A DNA stretch of 64,000 bases from WHTX01 sp038255145. GTDB taxonomy: Bacteria; Actinomycetota; Acidimicrobiia; Acidimicrobiales; CAIXPF01. The stretch spans positions 1-64,000 of the forward strand of contig JBBSLP010000023.1 in assembly GCA_038255145.1 (NCBI GenBank), read 5' to 3'. The notes beneath the pieces are model-generated. The model was given only the letters and a program-made list of their open reading frames with translations, did not search any database and was not told the origin of the DNA. Below, one piece after another: positions 44,050 through 52,497 of this stretch. The number at the start of each line of letters is the position of its first letter. Positions within the stretch are counted from its first letter, which is position 1. Position numbers and translations under genes: made by a program.

Positions 44050-45411
44050 TCAGCCGATGAGTCGTTCGACCTCGGCGACCAGTTGGGCCGTGGCTGCCTC
44101 GGCCACGACCAGATCAGGGGCTTCCACCATGACGCGGACGAGCGGCTCGGTCCCCGAGGGGCGGATCAGGACACGGCCCTCGTCGCCCAGGGAGTCGGCG
44201 ACGGCACTGACCATGGGGGCCAGGGCATCGAGCAGGTCGGGTACGGGCCCGGTGACGCGCACGTTGCGCAGCACCTGGGGAAGGCGGGTCATGGCCGCGC
44301 CGGCCAGGTCGCGCAGCGAGGTGGCCGTGCGCTGCACCAGGTCGAGGACCTGCACCGCGGTGAGCAGGCCATCACCGGTGGTGGCCAGGCGACGGAAGAT
44401 GACGTGTCCGGACTGTTCGCCGCCCAGCGCCCAGCCGCCGACCTCGAGCGCGGCCAGCACGTGGCGGTCGCCCACCTGGGTCTCGTGGACGGCGATCCCC
44501 GCCCGTCGCATGCCCAGCCGAAAGCCCTGGTTCGCCATCACCGTGACCACGACGGTATCGCCGGGTAGCTGATCTCGGACGCGCAGGTCTATGGCGCACA
44601 CCGCGATGAGCTGGTCACCGTCGATGTCGACGCCGTGGTCATCCACGGCCAACACCCGGTCGGCGTCGCCGTCGAACGCCAGGCCCAGGTGCGCCCCCGA
44701 GGAGAGGACCCGGCGGCGCAGGGGCTCGAGGTCCGTCGATCCGCAGCCGGCGTTGATGTTGCTGCCGTCGGGTTGTGCCGCCAGCACCTCGACCCGGGCG
44801 CCGAGGTGGGCGAGGACCTCGGGGCCGAGCTCGGAGGCGGCCCCGTTGGCACAGTCGAGCACCACGTGCACGCCGTCGAGGCGGCGACCGTCGATGGAGT
44901 CGATGACGGCGGCGCGGTAGCCGGCCAGCAGGCCGGGCTCGGCGCGGATGGTGCCCACGCCCCCGCCGCGGGGCCTGTCCCCACCGTGACCGGCCCAGAT
45001 GTCGGCCAGCTCGGTCTCGACGGCCGCTTGGGCGTCGTCGGACAACTTGAGGCCACCGGGGGCGAAGAGCTTGATGCCGTTGTCGGCGAAGGGGTTGTGG
45101 GAAGCCGAGATCATGGCCGCACCCACACCGAGATCGGCGGCCACCCAGGCCACCGCCGGCGTTGGGCACACGCCGAGCACGATGACGTCCACGCCTTCGG
45201 ACGCGAAGCCGGCACACAGCGCAGCCTCGAGCAGGCTCCCCGAAGCCCTTGTGTCACGGCCGACGACGATCCGGTCCGCGCCGAGGCGGCGGGCGGCGGC
45301 GCGACCGAGGGCCAACGCGAACTCGGGCGTGAGCTCGACGTTGGCCACGGCCCGAACACCGTCGGTCCCGAAGCGCAGCGGCGGCGATGCGTCCGCCGCG
45401 CCGGCACTCAC
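44050..45411 (-). CDS. glmM: Phosphoglucosamine mutase
   Basis: A 453-residue enzyme converting glucosamine-6-phosphate to glucosamine-1-phosphate for UDP-GlcNAc. It starts with RFGTDGVRAVAN; the phosphoserine is in AMISASHNPFADNGIK, the metal loop is AFDGDADRVLAVD, the sugar loop GGEQSGHVIF and the phosphate loop RPSGTEPLVRVM. GTG 45411 overlaps the rpsI stop (GTGA), tying it to the rplM-rpsI unit, and the giant glmS lies 122 bp downstream. Confidence 0.97.
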   Translation of the reverse strand: MSAGAADASPPLRFGTDGVRAVANVELTPEFALALGRAAARRLGADRIVVGRDTRASGSLLEAALCAGFASEGVDVIVLGVCPTPAVAWVAADLGVGAAMISASHNPFADNGIKLFAPGGLKLSDDAQAAVETELADIWAGHGGDRPRGGGVGTIRAEPGLLAGYRAAVIDSIDGRRLDGVHVVLDCANGAASELGPEVLAHLGARVEVLAAQPDGSNINAGCGSTDLEPLRRRVLSSGAHLGLAFDGDADRVLAVDDHGVDIDGDQLIAVCAIDLRVRDQLPGDTVVVTVMANQGFRLGMRRAGIAVHETQVGDRHVLAALEVGGWALGGEQSGHVIFRRLATTGDGLLTAVQVLDLVQRTATSLRDLAGAAMTRLPQVLRNVRVTGPVPDLLDALAPMVSAVADSLGDEGRVLIRPSGTEPLVRVMVEAPDLVVAEAATAQLVAEVERLIG

Positions 45412-45800
45412 CGCTTGGAGTACTGGGGCGCCTTGCGGGCCTTCTTGAGCCCGTACTTCTTGGATTCCTTCTTACGGGGGTCGCGGGTCAGCATGCCCGC
45501 CTTCTTGAGCGCGGCCCGCAGTTCGGGGTCGAGCTCGATGAGGCTGCGGGCGATGCCCATGCGAAGGGCCCCGGCCTGGCCGGTCACGCCGCCGCCGTCG
45601 ATGGTGGCATCGACGTCGTAGACCTCGTCGGTGCTGGTGAGCCGCAGGGGCTCGCTGATCACCATCTGGTGGGTCAGCGACGGGAAGTAGTTCTCCACCG
45701 TACGGCGGTTGACGGTGATGGTCCCGGTACCCGGGCGCAGGCGGACCCGAGCGACCGCCTGCTTGCGGCGACCGACGGTCTGGGTGAGCGGCTTCGTCAT
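45408..45800 (-). CDS. rpsI: 30S ribosomal protein S9
   Basis: A 130-residue S9 (VGRRKQAVARVRLRPGTG near the N-terminus, ending KKARKAPQYSKR with the conserved basic tail reaching the P-site tRNA). Full length. It follows rplM by 25 bp, the standard pair, and its stop overlaps the glmM start. Confidence 0.98.
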   Translation of the reverse strand: MTKPLTQTVGRRKQAVARVRLRPGTGTITVNRRTVENYFPSLTHQMVISEPLRLTSTDEVYDVDATIDGGGVTGQAGALRMGIARSLIELDPELRAALKKAGMLTRDPRKKESKKYGLKKARKAPQYSKR

Positions 45801-45825
45801 GGCGAGTCCTCGAGGTGGGGGCGGC

Positions 45826-46275
45826 CTACGCCCGTGAACGGGCGTGGTCGATGATGAGGGGCTGCGGCGCCTGGGCGCTGTGGGGGTGCTCGGGGCCGGC
45901 GTAGACCTTCAGCTTCTTGAGCGTGGCCCGACCGAGGCGGTTGTGGGGGATCATGCCCCGGATGGTGCGGCGCACCGCTTCTTCGGGCTTGCTGGCCAGC
46001 AGGGCCGAGTAGGTGGCGTGCTTGATGCCACCCGGGAACCCCGAGTGCCAGAACACGTCCTTCTTGTCGCCCTTGTCCCTGGTGAGGAGGACCTTGTCGG
46101 CGTTGATGATGATCACGTGGTCGCCGCTGTCGAGGTGGGAGGCGAACGTCGGCTTGTGCTTGCCGCGCAGCACCCGAGCCACCTCGGTCGCCATGCGCCC
46201 GAGCACGAGGCCCTCGGCGTCGACGACGTGCCACTGGCGGCTGATCTCGCTGGCTTTCGGGGTGTACGTGCGCAC
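45826..46275 (-). CDS. rplM: 50S ribosomal protein L13
   Basis: A 149-residue L13 (RTYTPKASEISRQWHVVDAE; GKHKPTFASHLDSGDHVIII; MIPHNRLGRATLKKLKVY). GTG 46275 is selected by the family N-terminus and an AGGAAGG ribosome-binding site; the open frame extends to 46443 without similarity. Paired with rpsI. Confidence 0.97.
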   Translation of the reverse strand: MRTYTPKASEISRQWHVVDAEGLVLGRMATEVARVLRGKHKPTFASHLDSGDHVIIINADKVLLTRDKGDKKDVFWHSGFPGGIKHATYSALLASKPEEAVRRTIRGMIPHNRLGRATLKKLKVYAGPEHPHSAQAPQPLIIDHARSRA

Positions 46276-46418
46276 GTTCGCGCCTTCCTGGGAAAGGAGA
46301 ACTACCGGGCTCGGCGCGAGGGCGCGCCGCTGCCGCGAAACGGCCTCCCACTCTAGGGGGGTCGAGGGGGTCCGGCAAGCCGGGGTGTCGATGGGCGTCG
46401 CCATCGGCGACCCACCCA

Positions 46419-47255
46419 TCAGTACCGCACCTCCCACAGGCACAGGCCGTGGGGCGGGGCCACGGTGCCGGCCACGGCCCGGTCGCGGGCGGCGACGATG
46501 GCCGCCATCTCGCCCGGACGGAGTCGGCCCCCACCCATCTCCACCAGCGTGCCCACCACGGAGCGGACCATCTGGTGGCAGAAGGCGTTGGCTTCGATCT
46601 CGAAGCGCAAGACGTCGGCCCCCATGGCCTTCCAGCCGGCGTCGATGACCCGGCGGACGAGGGATGCGGGGGCGTCGGTCGGGCGCGGCTGCTTGGGCCG
46701 GCGGCAGAACGACGAGAAGTCGTGCTCGCCGATGAGGGCGTCACAACCCAGGCGCAGGGCACCGAGGTCGAGGGGGTCGGCCACGTGCCACGCCGTGGTG
46801 CGTAGGAAGGGGTCGGGCACGGCCCGGTTGAGCACGGTGTAGCGGTAGCGGCGGCTGAGGGCCGAGAAGCGGGCGTCGAAGTCGGCCGCGGCCTCGTCCA
46901 CGGCCCGGATGGCGATGGGGGGCCCGCACAGCTTGTTCAGGGTGCGCTGCAGGTGCCGGGGGTCGAAGCGGGCCGCCGTGGTGTCGAAGCTGACCACCTG
47001 GCCCCAGGCGTGCACACCGGCATCGGTCCGGCCCGCCACCACCAGGTCCACGTCGTGGCGCAGGACGCGCTCGAGGGCCTCGGTGAGCACACCGGCCACG
47101 GTGCGCAGCCCCGGTTGGGCGGCGAAGCCGTGGAAGCCGCCTCCGTCGTAGGCCACCGTCAGCCGGACGCGAACGAGCGGCCCACGAGGGGCCGCTCCGT
47201 GCACATCGCCACCGACGCCCGTCTCCGGGCCGAACAGCGGCAAGTTCTGGATCAC
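46419..47255 (-). CDS. truA: tRNA pseudouridine(38-40) synthase
   Basis: A 278-residue pseudouridine synthase. The catalytic aspartate is in AGRTDAGVHAWGQV; VAYDGGGFHGFAAQ, FDARFSALSRRYRY and ANAFCHQMVRSVVGTL are conserved. GTG 47255 overlaps the rplQ stop as GTGA, so I keep it although it adds about 27 residues before the family core (RVRLTVAYDGG); an internal GTG near 47170 is the alternative. rplQ-truA is the usual arrangement. Confidence 0.93.
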   Translation of the reverse strand: MIQNLPLFGPETGVGGDVHGAAPRGPLVRVRLTVAYDGGGFHGFAAQPGLRTVAGVLTEALERVLRHDVDLVVAGRTDAGVHAWGQVVSFDTTAARFDPRHLQRTLNKLCGPPIAIRAVDEAAADFDARFSALSRRYRYTVLNRAVPDPFLRTTAWHVADPLDLGALRLGCDALIGEHDFSSFCRRPKQPRPTDAPASLVRRVIDAGWKAMGADVLRFEIEANAFCHQMVRSVVGTLVEMGGGRLRPGEMAAIVAARDRAVAGTVAPPHGLCLWEVRY

Positions 47256-47605
47256 ACCAGTTCGATGCGCGCCATGGGCGCGTTGTCACCGTGGCGGGGG
47301 CCGAGCTTGAGGATCCGGGTGTAGCCCCCGGGCCGGTCGGCGTAGCGGGGACCGATCTCGGAGAACAGCTTGGTGGCCATCTCCTTGTCCCGGATGAAGG
47401 ACACGACCTGGCGCTGGTTGTGCAGGCCGCCCTTGCGCCCCTTGGTGATGACCTTCTCGACGATGGGCCGCAGGGCCTTCGCCTTGGCCTCGGTGGTGAT
47501 GATGGCCTCCGCCGCGATCAGCGAGGCGACCAGGTTGCCCATCATCGCCTTCTGGTGCGACGCGCTGCTGCCGAAGCGGCGGCCCTTACGGGGTGTTCCC
47601 AGCAT
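47252..47605 (-). CDS. rplQ: 50S ribosomal protein L17
   Basis: A 117-residue L17 (GTPRKGRRFGSSASHQKAMM; ITTEAKAKALRP; KLGPRHGDNAPMARIEL). It ends the alpha operon, six bp after rpoA, and couples to truA. Confidence 0.98.
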   Translation of the reverse strand: MLGTPRKGRRFGSSASHQKAMMGNLVASLIAAEAIITTEAKAKALRPIVEKVITKGRKGGLHNQRQVVSFIRDKEMATKLFSEIGPRYADRPGGYTRILKLGPRHGDNAPMARIELV

Positions 47606-47611
47606 CGTGCG

Positions 47612-48550
47612 TCAGTCCTTGTTCCGCAGTGACAGCCCGCGCTCGTCGAGCTTCTGGATGACCTCGTCGAGCGACTTCTGGCCGAAGTTTGTGATGGCGA
47701 GCAGGTCGTCGTCCGACTTCTCGATCAGCTCGCCGACGCTGTTGATCTGCGCCCGCTTGAGGCAGTTGCGGGGCCGCTCCGACAGCTCGAGCTCCTCGAT
47801 GGGGACATCGAGCTCCTTGCTGCGGGTCGTCTCCGCCCCCTCGGGAGCCACGCCCGGGGTGGGAGCCTCGGGGTTCATGTCCTCGACCAGCTGTACCAGG
47901 GAGCGCAACGTCTTGCCTGCCGACGCCAAGGCGTCACGCGGCGTGATCGAACCGTCGGTCTCGACGTCGAGGATGAGCCGGTCGTAGTTGGTCGACTGCT
48001 CGACGCGCGTGGGCTCGACCTCGATGGCCACGCGGCGCACAGGCGAGAAGATGGCGTCGACGGGGATGATCCCGATCGTCGTGGTGGGGTTGGCGCGATC
48101 GGCCGACAGGTAGCCACGACCCCGCTCGACGGTGATCTCGAAGGCCAACCGGCCGCGGCCCGAGACCGTGGCCAGCTGGAGGTCCTTGTTGAGCACCGTC
48201 AGCTCGGGCGGTGTCTGGATGTCGCCCGCGGTGACATCGGCTGGGCCCCGCACGTCGACGCGCACGGTGATGGGGTCGTCCGACTCCGACACGATGACCA
48301 GATCCTTGAGGTTCAGGATGACGTCGGTGACGTCCTCCGTGACCCCGTTGATCGTGTCGAACTCGTGCAGGGCGTCGTCGAACCGCACCTGGGTGACCGC
48401 GGCGCCGGGGATCGACGACAGCAACGTGCGCCGGAGCGAGTTCCCGAGCGTGTAGCCGAAGCCCGGCTCGAGCGGCCCGATCGCGAACTTCTGGCGGTTG
48501 TCCTCTTCGTCGCCTACGGGCTCGACGGTGGGGCGCTGGATGACGAGCAT
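47612..48550 (-). CDS. rpoA: RNA polymerase alpha subunit
   Basis: A 312-residue alpha subunit. The N-terminal assembly domain has FAIGPLEPGFGYTLGNSLRR and LLSSIPGAAV; the linker (about 225-245) is Glu/Pro-rich; the C-terminal domain (RPRNCLKRAQINSVGELIEK and FGQKSLDEVIQKL) contacts promoter UP elements and activators. Normal length. Lies between rpsD and rplQ. Confidence 0.98.
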   Translation of the reverse strand: MLVIQRPTVEPVGDEEDNRQKFAIGPLEPGFGYTLGNSLRRTLLSSIPGAAVTQVRFDDALHEFDTINGVTEDVTDVILNLKDLVIVSESDDPITVRVDVRGPADVTAGDIQTPPELTVLNKDLQLATVSGRGRLAFEITVERGRGYLSADRANPTTTIGIIPVDAIFSPVRRVAIEVEPTRVEQSTNYDRLILDVETDGSITPRDALASAGKTLRSLVQLVEDMNPEAPTPGVAPEGAETTRSKELDVPIEELELSERPRNCLKRAQINSVGELIEKSDDDLLAITNFGQKSLDEVIQKLDERGLSLRNKD

Positions 48551-48577
48551 GCGCGTCCTGACTGGGTTAGTGCTTGC

Positions 48578-49195
48578 TTACTTGCTGTAGAGCTCGACGA
48601 TGAGCGATTCGCGCACCGGGATGTCGATCTGCTCGCGGATGGGCAGCTCGCGAACGGTCACCTGGAGACCACCATCGCCTGTTTCCAGCCAGCCGGGGGC
48701 GCTGCGATCCAGCACGTCGACGTTGTGGCGGACGATGATCAGCTCGCGGGCCTTGGGGCGCAGGGTGATGACGTCGCCCTTGCGGACGCGGTAGCTGGGG
48801 ATGGTGACCCGATGACCGTTGATGTTGACGTGGCCGTGGGAGACGAACTGACGGGCCTGGGGGCGCGTCGCCGCCCAGCCCGTGCGGTACACCACGTTGT
48901 CGAGGCGCAGCTCGAGGTAGCGCAGCATGTTCTCGCCGGTCACGCCGGGCCGACGGGCGGCCTCGTCGTACAGGTTGCGGAACTGGCGCTCGCTCAGGCC
49001 GTAGCTGAAGCGGGCCTTCTGCTTCTCCTGCAACTGGACCAGGTACTCGGAGTTGTTCGAGCGACGACGGGTGCGGCCGTGCTCTCCCGGGGGGTAGGGG
49101 CGTCGATCGAGCGCCCGGGTCTCCCCGGCCGTGCCCCAGATGTTCGTGCTGAGCCGACGCGAGACCCGCGCCCGAGGTCCGATGTAACGGGACAC
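48578..49195 (-). CDS. rpsD: 30S ribosomal protein S4
   Basis: A 205-residue S4 with the S4 RNA-binding domain (LELRLDNVVYRTGWAATRPQ; ARQFVSHGHVNINGHRVTIP). The N-terminal CxxC zinc motif of some S4 proteins is absent, so this is the zinc-free form. S4 organises 16S rRNA assembly and in other bacteria represses this operon. It begins one nt after the rpsK stop. Confidence 0.98.
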   Translation of the reverse strand: MSRYIGPRARVSRRLSTNIWGTAGETRALDRRPYPPGEHGRTRRRSNNSEYLVQLQEKQKARFSYGLSERQFRNLYDEAARRPGVTGENMLRYLELRLDNVVYRTGWAATRPQARQFVSHGHVNINGHRVTIPSYRVRKGDVITLRPKARELIIVRHNVDVLDRSAPGWLETGDGGLQVTVRELPIREQIDIPVRESLIVELYSK

Positions 49196-49196
49196 T

Positions 49197-49595
49197 TCAC
49201 ACCCTCCGACGCTTGGGAGGACGGCAGCCGTTGTGCGGCACTGGGGTGACGTCCTTGATCCCGGTGATCTCGATGCCCGTGGACTGGATGGAGCGGATGG
49301 CGGTCTCGCGACCGGAACCCGGACCCTTCACCAGCACGTCCACGCGCCGCACCCCGTGCTCCATGGCCCGCCGGGCCGCCTGCTCGGCGGCCATCTGGGC
49401 GGCATAGGGGGTGGACTTGCGCGAACCCTTGAAACCGACGTTGCCGGCCGACGCCCAGGCGAGCACGTTGCCGTCCTGGTCGGTGATGCTGACGATGGTG
49501 TTGTTGAACGAGCTCTTGATGTGCGCCACCCCGTAGGTGACGTTCTTGCGCTCGCGACGACGGGGGCGACGGCCCCCAGGCTTGGGCTTGGCCAT
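49197..49595 (-). CDS. rpsK: 30S ribosomal protein S11
   Basis: A 132-residue S11 (VTYGVAHIKSSFNNTIVSIT; GFKGSRKSTPYAAQMAAEQA; VTPVPHNGCRPPKRRRV). Part of the platform of the small subunit. Usual position between rpsM and rpsD. Confidence 0.98.
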   Translation of the reverse strand: MAKPKPGGRRPRRRERKNVTYGVAHIKSSFNNTIVSITDQDGNVLAWASAGNVGFKGSRKSTPYAAQMAAEQAARRAMEHGVRRVDVLVKGPGSGRETAIRSIQSTGIEITGIKDVTPVPHNGCRPPKRRRV

Positions 49596-49624
49596 GGCTT
49601 CCTGTCAGTCCTTCGACACGCCGG

Positions 49625-50002
49625 TCACCGGCGCACCTTCTTCTTGCCGGCCACCGTCTTCTTGGGGCCCTTGCGGGTGCGGGCGTTGGTGTGGGTCCGC
49701 TGGCCGCGCACGGGGAGGCCCTTGCGGTGACGGATGCCCTGGTAGCAGCCGATCTCCATCTTCCGCTTGATGTCCTGGGCCACCTCGCGGCGCAGGTCGC
49801 CCTCGACCTTGAGGTTCTGCTCGATGTACGCCCGGATGCGGTTGACCTCTTCGTCGGTCAGGTTGCGCACCCGGGTGTCCGGATCGATGTTGGTCTGCGT
49901 GCAGACATCCTTGGCGGCGGTGGGGCCGATGCCGTAGATGTAGCGCAGTGAGATCTCGACCCGCTTCTCGCGGGGAACGTCTACACCGGCTATGCGTGCC
50001 AT
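49625..50002 (-). CDS. rpsM: 30S ribosomal protein S13
   Basis: A 125-residue S13 (ARIAGVDVPREKRVEISLRY; GLPVRGQRTHTNARTRKGPK) with the basic C-terminal tail contacting the P-site tRNA. It lies 14 bp after rpmJ. Confidence 0.98.
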   Translation of the reverse strand: MARIAGVDVPREKRVEISLRYIYGIGPTAAKDVCTQTNIDPDTRVRNLTDEEVNRIRAYIEQNLKVEGDLRREVAQDIKRKMEIGCYQGIRHRKGLPVRGQRTHTNARTRKGPKKTVAGKKKVRR

Positions 50003-50016
50003 CCGATGGTCTCCTC

Positions 50017-50130
50017 TCAGCCCTGCCGCTGCTTGTGGCGCGGGTTATCGCAGATGACCCGGACCACGCCGTGGCGGCGGACCACCTTGCACTTGTCACA
50101 CATCGGCTTGACGCTGGGACGCACCTTCAT
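50017..50130 (-). CDS. rpmJ: 50S ribosomal protein L36 (zinc-binding form)
   Basis: A 37-residue L36 (MKVRPSVKPMCDKCKVVRRH, ending NPRHKQRQG). Cys11, Cys14, Cys27 and His32 complete the zinc ribbon, so this is the C+ form normally expressed under zinc sufficiency. In most actinobacteria infA lies just upstream; here a 276-bp leader does. ATG 50130 is clear. Confidence 0.97.
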   Translation of the reverse strand: MKVRPSVKPMCDKCKVVRRHGVVRVICDNPRHKQRQG

Positions 50131-50406
50131 CGCGTGACTCTCTGATCGGTCGAGGGCCCGGTGGCCCCGACTACCTGTACCGACACGAACTTGGGATGCC
50201 GCTGACCCTCGTTGCTCGGGCGGTGCCGAAGCGGCGGACACGGACCCGGAGGGTTGGCTTCTTGCGGGAGGATCGGCGACCCGAAAGACGTAGCGCGCGC
50301 AGCACCGAAAAGCCGACACGGAATCCTAGCGCACTCCAGGGCTCTGTGAAACTCGCGGGTCCGCAGGGACCACGCTGTGCTCACCGCGGGGGTCACCAGG
50401 GCGAGC
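50131..50406 (-). other. 276-bp leader between adk and rpmJ; infA and map absent
   Basis: No infA or map coding sequence is present in any frame. The gap contains a clear promoter (50323-50351) and, from its start point near 50316, an untranslated leader of about 185 nt before the rpmJ ATG. Its role is unknown; autoregulation by S4 or another ribosomal protein is a possibility only. Confidence 0.6.
50323..50351 (-). promoter_or_regulatory. Promoter of the rpmJ-rpsM-rpsK-rpsD-rpoA-rplQ unit
   Basis: On minus: -35 TTTCAC (50346-50351), 17-bp spacer, -10 TAGGAT (50323-50328). Good SigA-type match in otherwise GC-rich sequence. Confidence 0.65.
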
Positions 50407-50976
50407 TCACGGGAGGCGGGCGTCGATGGCGGAGACGATGCGGTCGAACACCTCGGGCTCGCTGCCCACGCCATCGACCTGGACGAGCTTGCCCCGGCCG
50501 TCGAACCACTGGAGCACGGGAGAGGTCTCCTTCTCGTAGAGCTCCAGCCGACGGCTGATGGCCTCGTCGGTGTCGTCGGCCCGGCCACGACCCTTCATGC
50601 GGGCGGTCACCACATCGAGGGGGACGTCGAGGTCGAGCACGGCGTCGAGGCCGTCGTCGCCGGTGATCTCGAGCAGTGCCTCGGCCTGGGCCAGGGTGCG
50701 GGGGAACCCGTCGAGCAGGAAGCCCTGGTCGATGGCATCGGCCTTGCCCAGCCGCTCACGCACGATGCCGATCATCACGTCGTCGGGCACCAGGTTGCCG
50801 CCCCGCATGTACTCGTCGGCCTTGCGCCCGAACTCGGTGCCCTCGGCCACCGCAGCCCGCAGCATGTCTCCGGTCGAGATGTGCAGGGCGCCGTAGTGGT
50901 CCGAGAGGCGGGCGCTCTGGGTGCCCTTCCCCGCGCCCTGACGCCCGAAGATTATGGCGCGCAGACGTCGTGCCAT
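50407..50976 (-). CDS. adk: Adenylate kinase
   Basis: A 189-residue short-LID adenylate kinase balancing ATP, ADP and AMP. P-loop FGRQGAGKGTQSARL, AMP site HISTGDMLRAAV, FLLDGFPRTLAQAEAL and ARMKGRGRADDTDEAISRRL. The P-loop reads GRQGAGKGT where most have GPPGAGKGT. It follows secY by 68 bp with a small CCCAAG-CTTGGG hairpin (50987-51001) between. Confidence 0.96.
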   Translation of the reverse strand: MARRLRAIIFGRQGAGKGTQSARLSDHYGALHISTGDMLRAAVAEGTEFGRKADEYMRGGNLVPDDVMIGIVRERLGKADAIDQGFLLDGFPRTLAQAEALLEITGDDGLDAVLDLDVPLDVVTARMKGRGRADDTDEAISRRLELYEKETSPVLQWFDGRGKLVQVDGVGSEPEVFDRIVSAIDARLP

Positions 50977-51044
50977 CTGTGAACCCCCAAGAAGCTTGGG
51001 CCAGCCCCGTCCGGCCGGCGAAGAAGTGCCCGAGAACGGTACAC

Positions 51045-52409
51045 CTACTTCAGGAAGCCCTCGTAGTTGCGCATCATCAGCTGGCTGTCGATCTGCTTCA
51101 TCGTCTCGAGGGCCACGCCCACCGCGATCAGCACCGAGGTACCACCGAACGCCAGCTGCTGGGTGTTGCCCGAGCCGACGTCGAGGACCGTCGAGATGAA
51201 GAGCGGAGGGAGGAGGGCCACGCCAGCGATGAACAGAGCGCCAGGCAGGGTGATGCGCGACACGATCTTCTGCAGGTGCCGCTCGGTCTGAGGACCCGGG
51301 CGGATGCCCGGGATGAACCCGCCCTGCTTGCGGATGTCGTCCGCCCGCTGCACGGGGTCGAAGCTGATCGCGGTGTAGAAGTACGCGAAGCCGATGATCA
51401 GCAGGCCATAGAAGCCCAGGTAGAAGAAGCTGGTGTGGTTGACGAGGTTGTCGTTGACCAGCTGTCGGATCTTGTCCCCCCAGCCATCGGAGGGCAGGAG
51501 GTTGGTCAGCAGCACCGGCAGGTACAGCACCGAGCTGGCGAAGATGACGGGGATGACGCCCGACTGGTTGACCTTGAGCGGGATGTAGGTGCTCTGGCCG
51601 CCGTACTGGCGCCGACCCACCACCCGCTTGGGGAACTGGACGGGTATCCGTCGCTGCCCCTGCTCGACGAACACGATGGCCACGAGCAGGAAGACGAAGA
51701 GCAGCATCACGATGCCGAGCTTGAGGTTGCCACCCTCGGCACGGATCTGACCGCCCTGCGAAGGCAAGACGCTCACGACCGAGGTGAACACGATGATCGA
51801 CATGCCGTTGCCGATGCCCCGCTGGGTGACCAGCTCACCCATCCACATGATGAGTGCGGTACCGGCGGTGACGGTGGCGACGATCATGAGCACGCGCCAC
51901 ACGGTGAAGACCGGCACCAGATCGAACTGCTGCTGGCTCTCGCCGATGAGCGATCCACCACCGTTGTGGAAGAGGAACACCAGGCCCGTGGACTGCAGGA
52001 CAGCGATGACCACGGTGAGGTAGCGGGTGTACTGGTTGATCTTCCGCTGCCCGACCGCGCCCTGCTTCTGCAGTTGCTCGATCTTGGGCACCACCACGCC
52101 GAGGATCTGCAGGATGATCGACGAGGTGATGTAGGGCATGATCCCCAGCGCGAAGATGGCGAACTGGGTGAGCGCCCCTCCGGAGAACAGCTGGAGGAGG
52201 CCGAGGATGCCGCCGCGCTCGGCGTTCGACTTCAGCTGCTGGACAGCGTTGAGGTCGATGCCGGGCGCCGGGATGAACGAGCCGATGCGGTACATCAGCA
52301 CGATCAGCAGGGTGAACAGGATCTTGTTCCGCAGGTCGGCGACCCGGAACATGTTGAGCATGCTTCCCAGCCGGAACGTCCGATTGCTGGTGCTCTGCGT
52401 GGCGACCAC
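51045..52409 (-). CDS. secY: Protein translocase subunit SecY
   Basis: A 454-residue polytopic membrane protein with about ten helices, forming the Sec channel. Marks: NKILFTLLIVLMYRIGSFIP, the plug and helix region GALTQFAIFALGIMPYITSS, and the cytoplasmic loops FVEQGQRRIPVQFPKRVVGR and ADDIRKQGGFIPGIRPG. GTG 52409 has AGGAG upstream. A strong hairpin separates it from rplO. Confidence 0.98.
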   Translation of the reverse strand: MVATQSTSNRTFRLGSMLNMFRVADLRNKILFTLLIVLMYRIGSFIPAPGIDLNAVQQLKSNAERGGILGLLQLFSGGALTQFAIFALGIMPYITSSIILQILGVVVPKIEQLQKQGAVGQRKINQYTRYLTVVIAVLQSTGLVFLFHNGGGSLIGESQQQFDLVPVFTVWRVLMIVATVTAGTALIMWMGELVTQRGIGNGMSIIVFTSVVSVLPSQGGQIRAEGGNLKLGIVMLLFVFLLVAIVFVEQGQRRIPVQFPKRVVGRRQYGGQSTYIPLKVNQSGVIPVIFASSVLYLPVLLTNLLPSDGWGDKIRQLVNDNLVNHTSFFYLGFYGLLIIGFAYFYTAISFDPVQRADDIRKQGGFIPGIRPGPQTERHLQKIVSRITLPGALFIAGVALLPPLFISTVLDVGSGNTQQLAFGGTSVLIAVGVALETMKQIDSQLMMRNYEGFLK

Positions 52410-52442
52410 GACACGGGCTCCTGAAGTTCGTGGGTGTCCGAC

Positions 52443-52480
52443 GGCACGGCCCCCGGCTCGGTGAGCCGGGGGCCCGTGCC
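52443..52480 (-). terminator. Strong hairpin between rplO and secY (terminator or attenuator)
   Basis: Left arm 52443-52459 pairs with 52463-52480 over 17 bp with one bulged base and a 3-nt loop. On minus it follows the rplO stop by 17 nt and ends 33 nt before the secY GTG, leaving no space for a full secY promoter; it may be a partial terminator or processing site. Confidence 0.65.
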
Positions 52481-52497
52481 CAGGTCCTAGCGGTGTG

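Noticed and set aside
43940..44060. Short plus-strand frame before glmM end coding a hydrophobic stretch (VTLLPVAGLAAALLVVERLV)
   Set aside because: No usable start upstream of the helix, weak third-position bias and overlap with the glmM stop; too little to call a membrane peptide.
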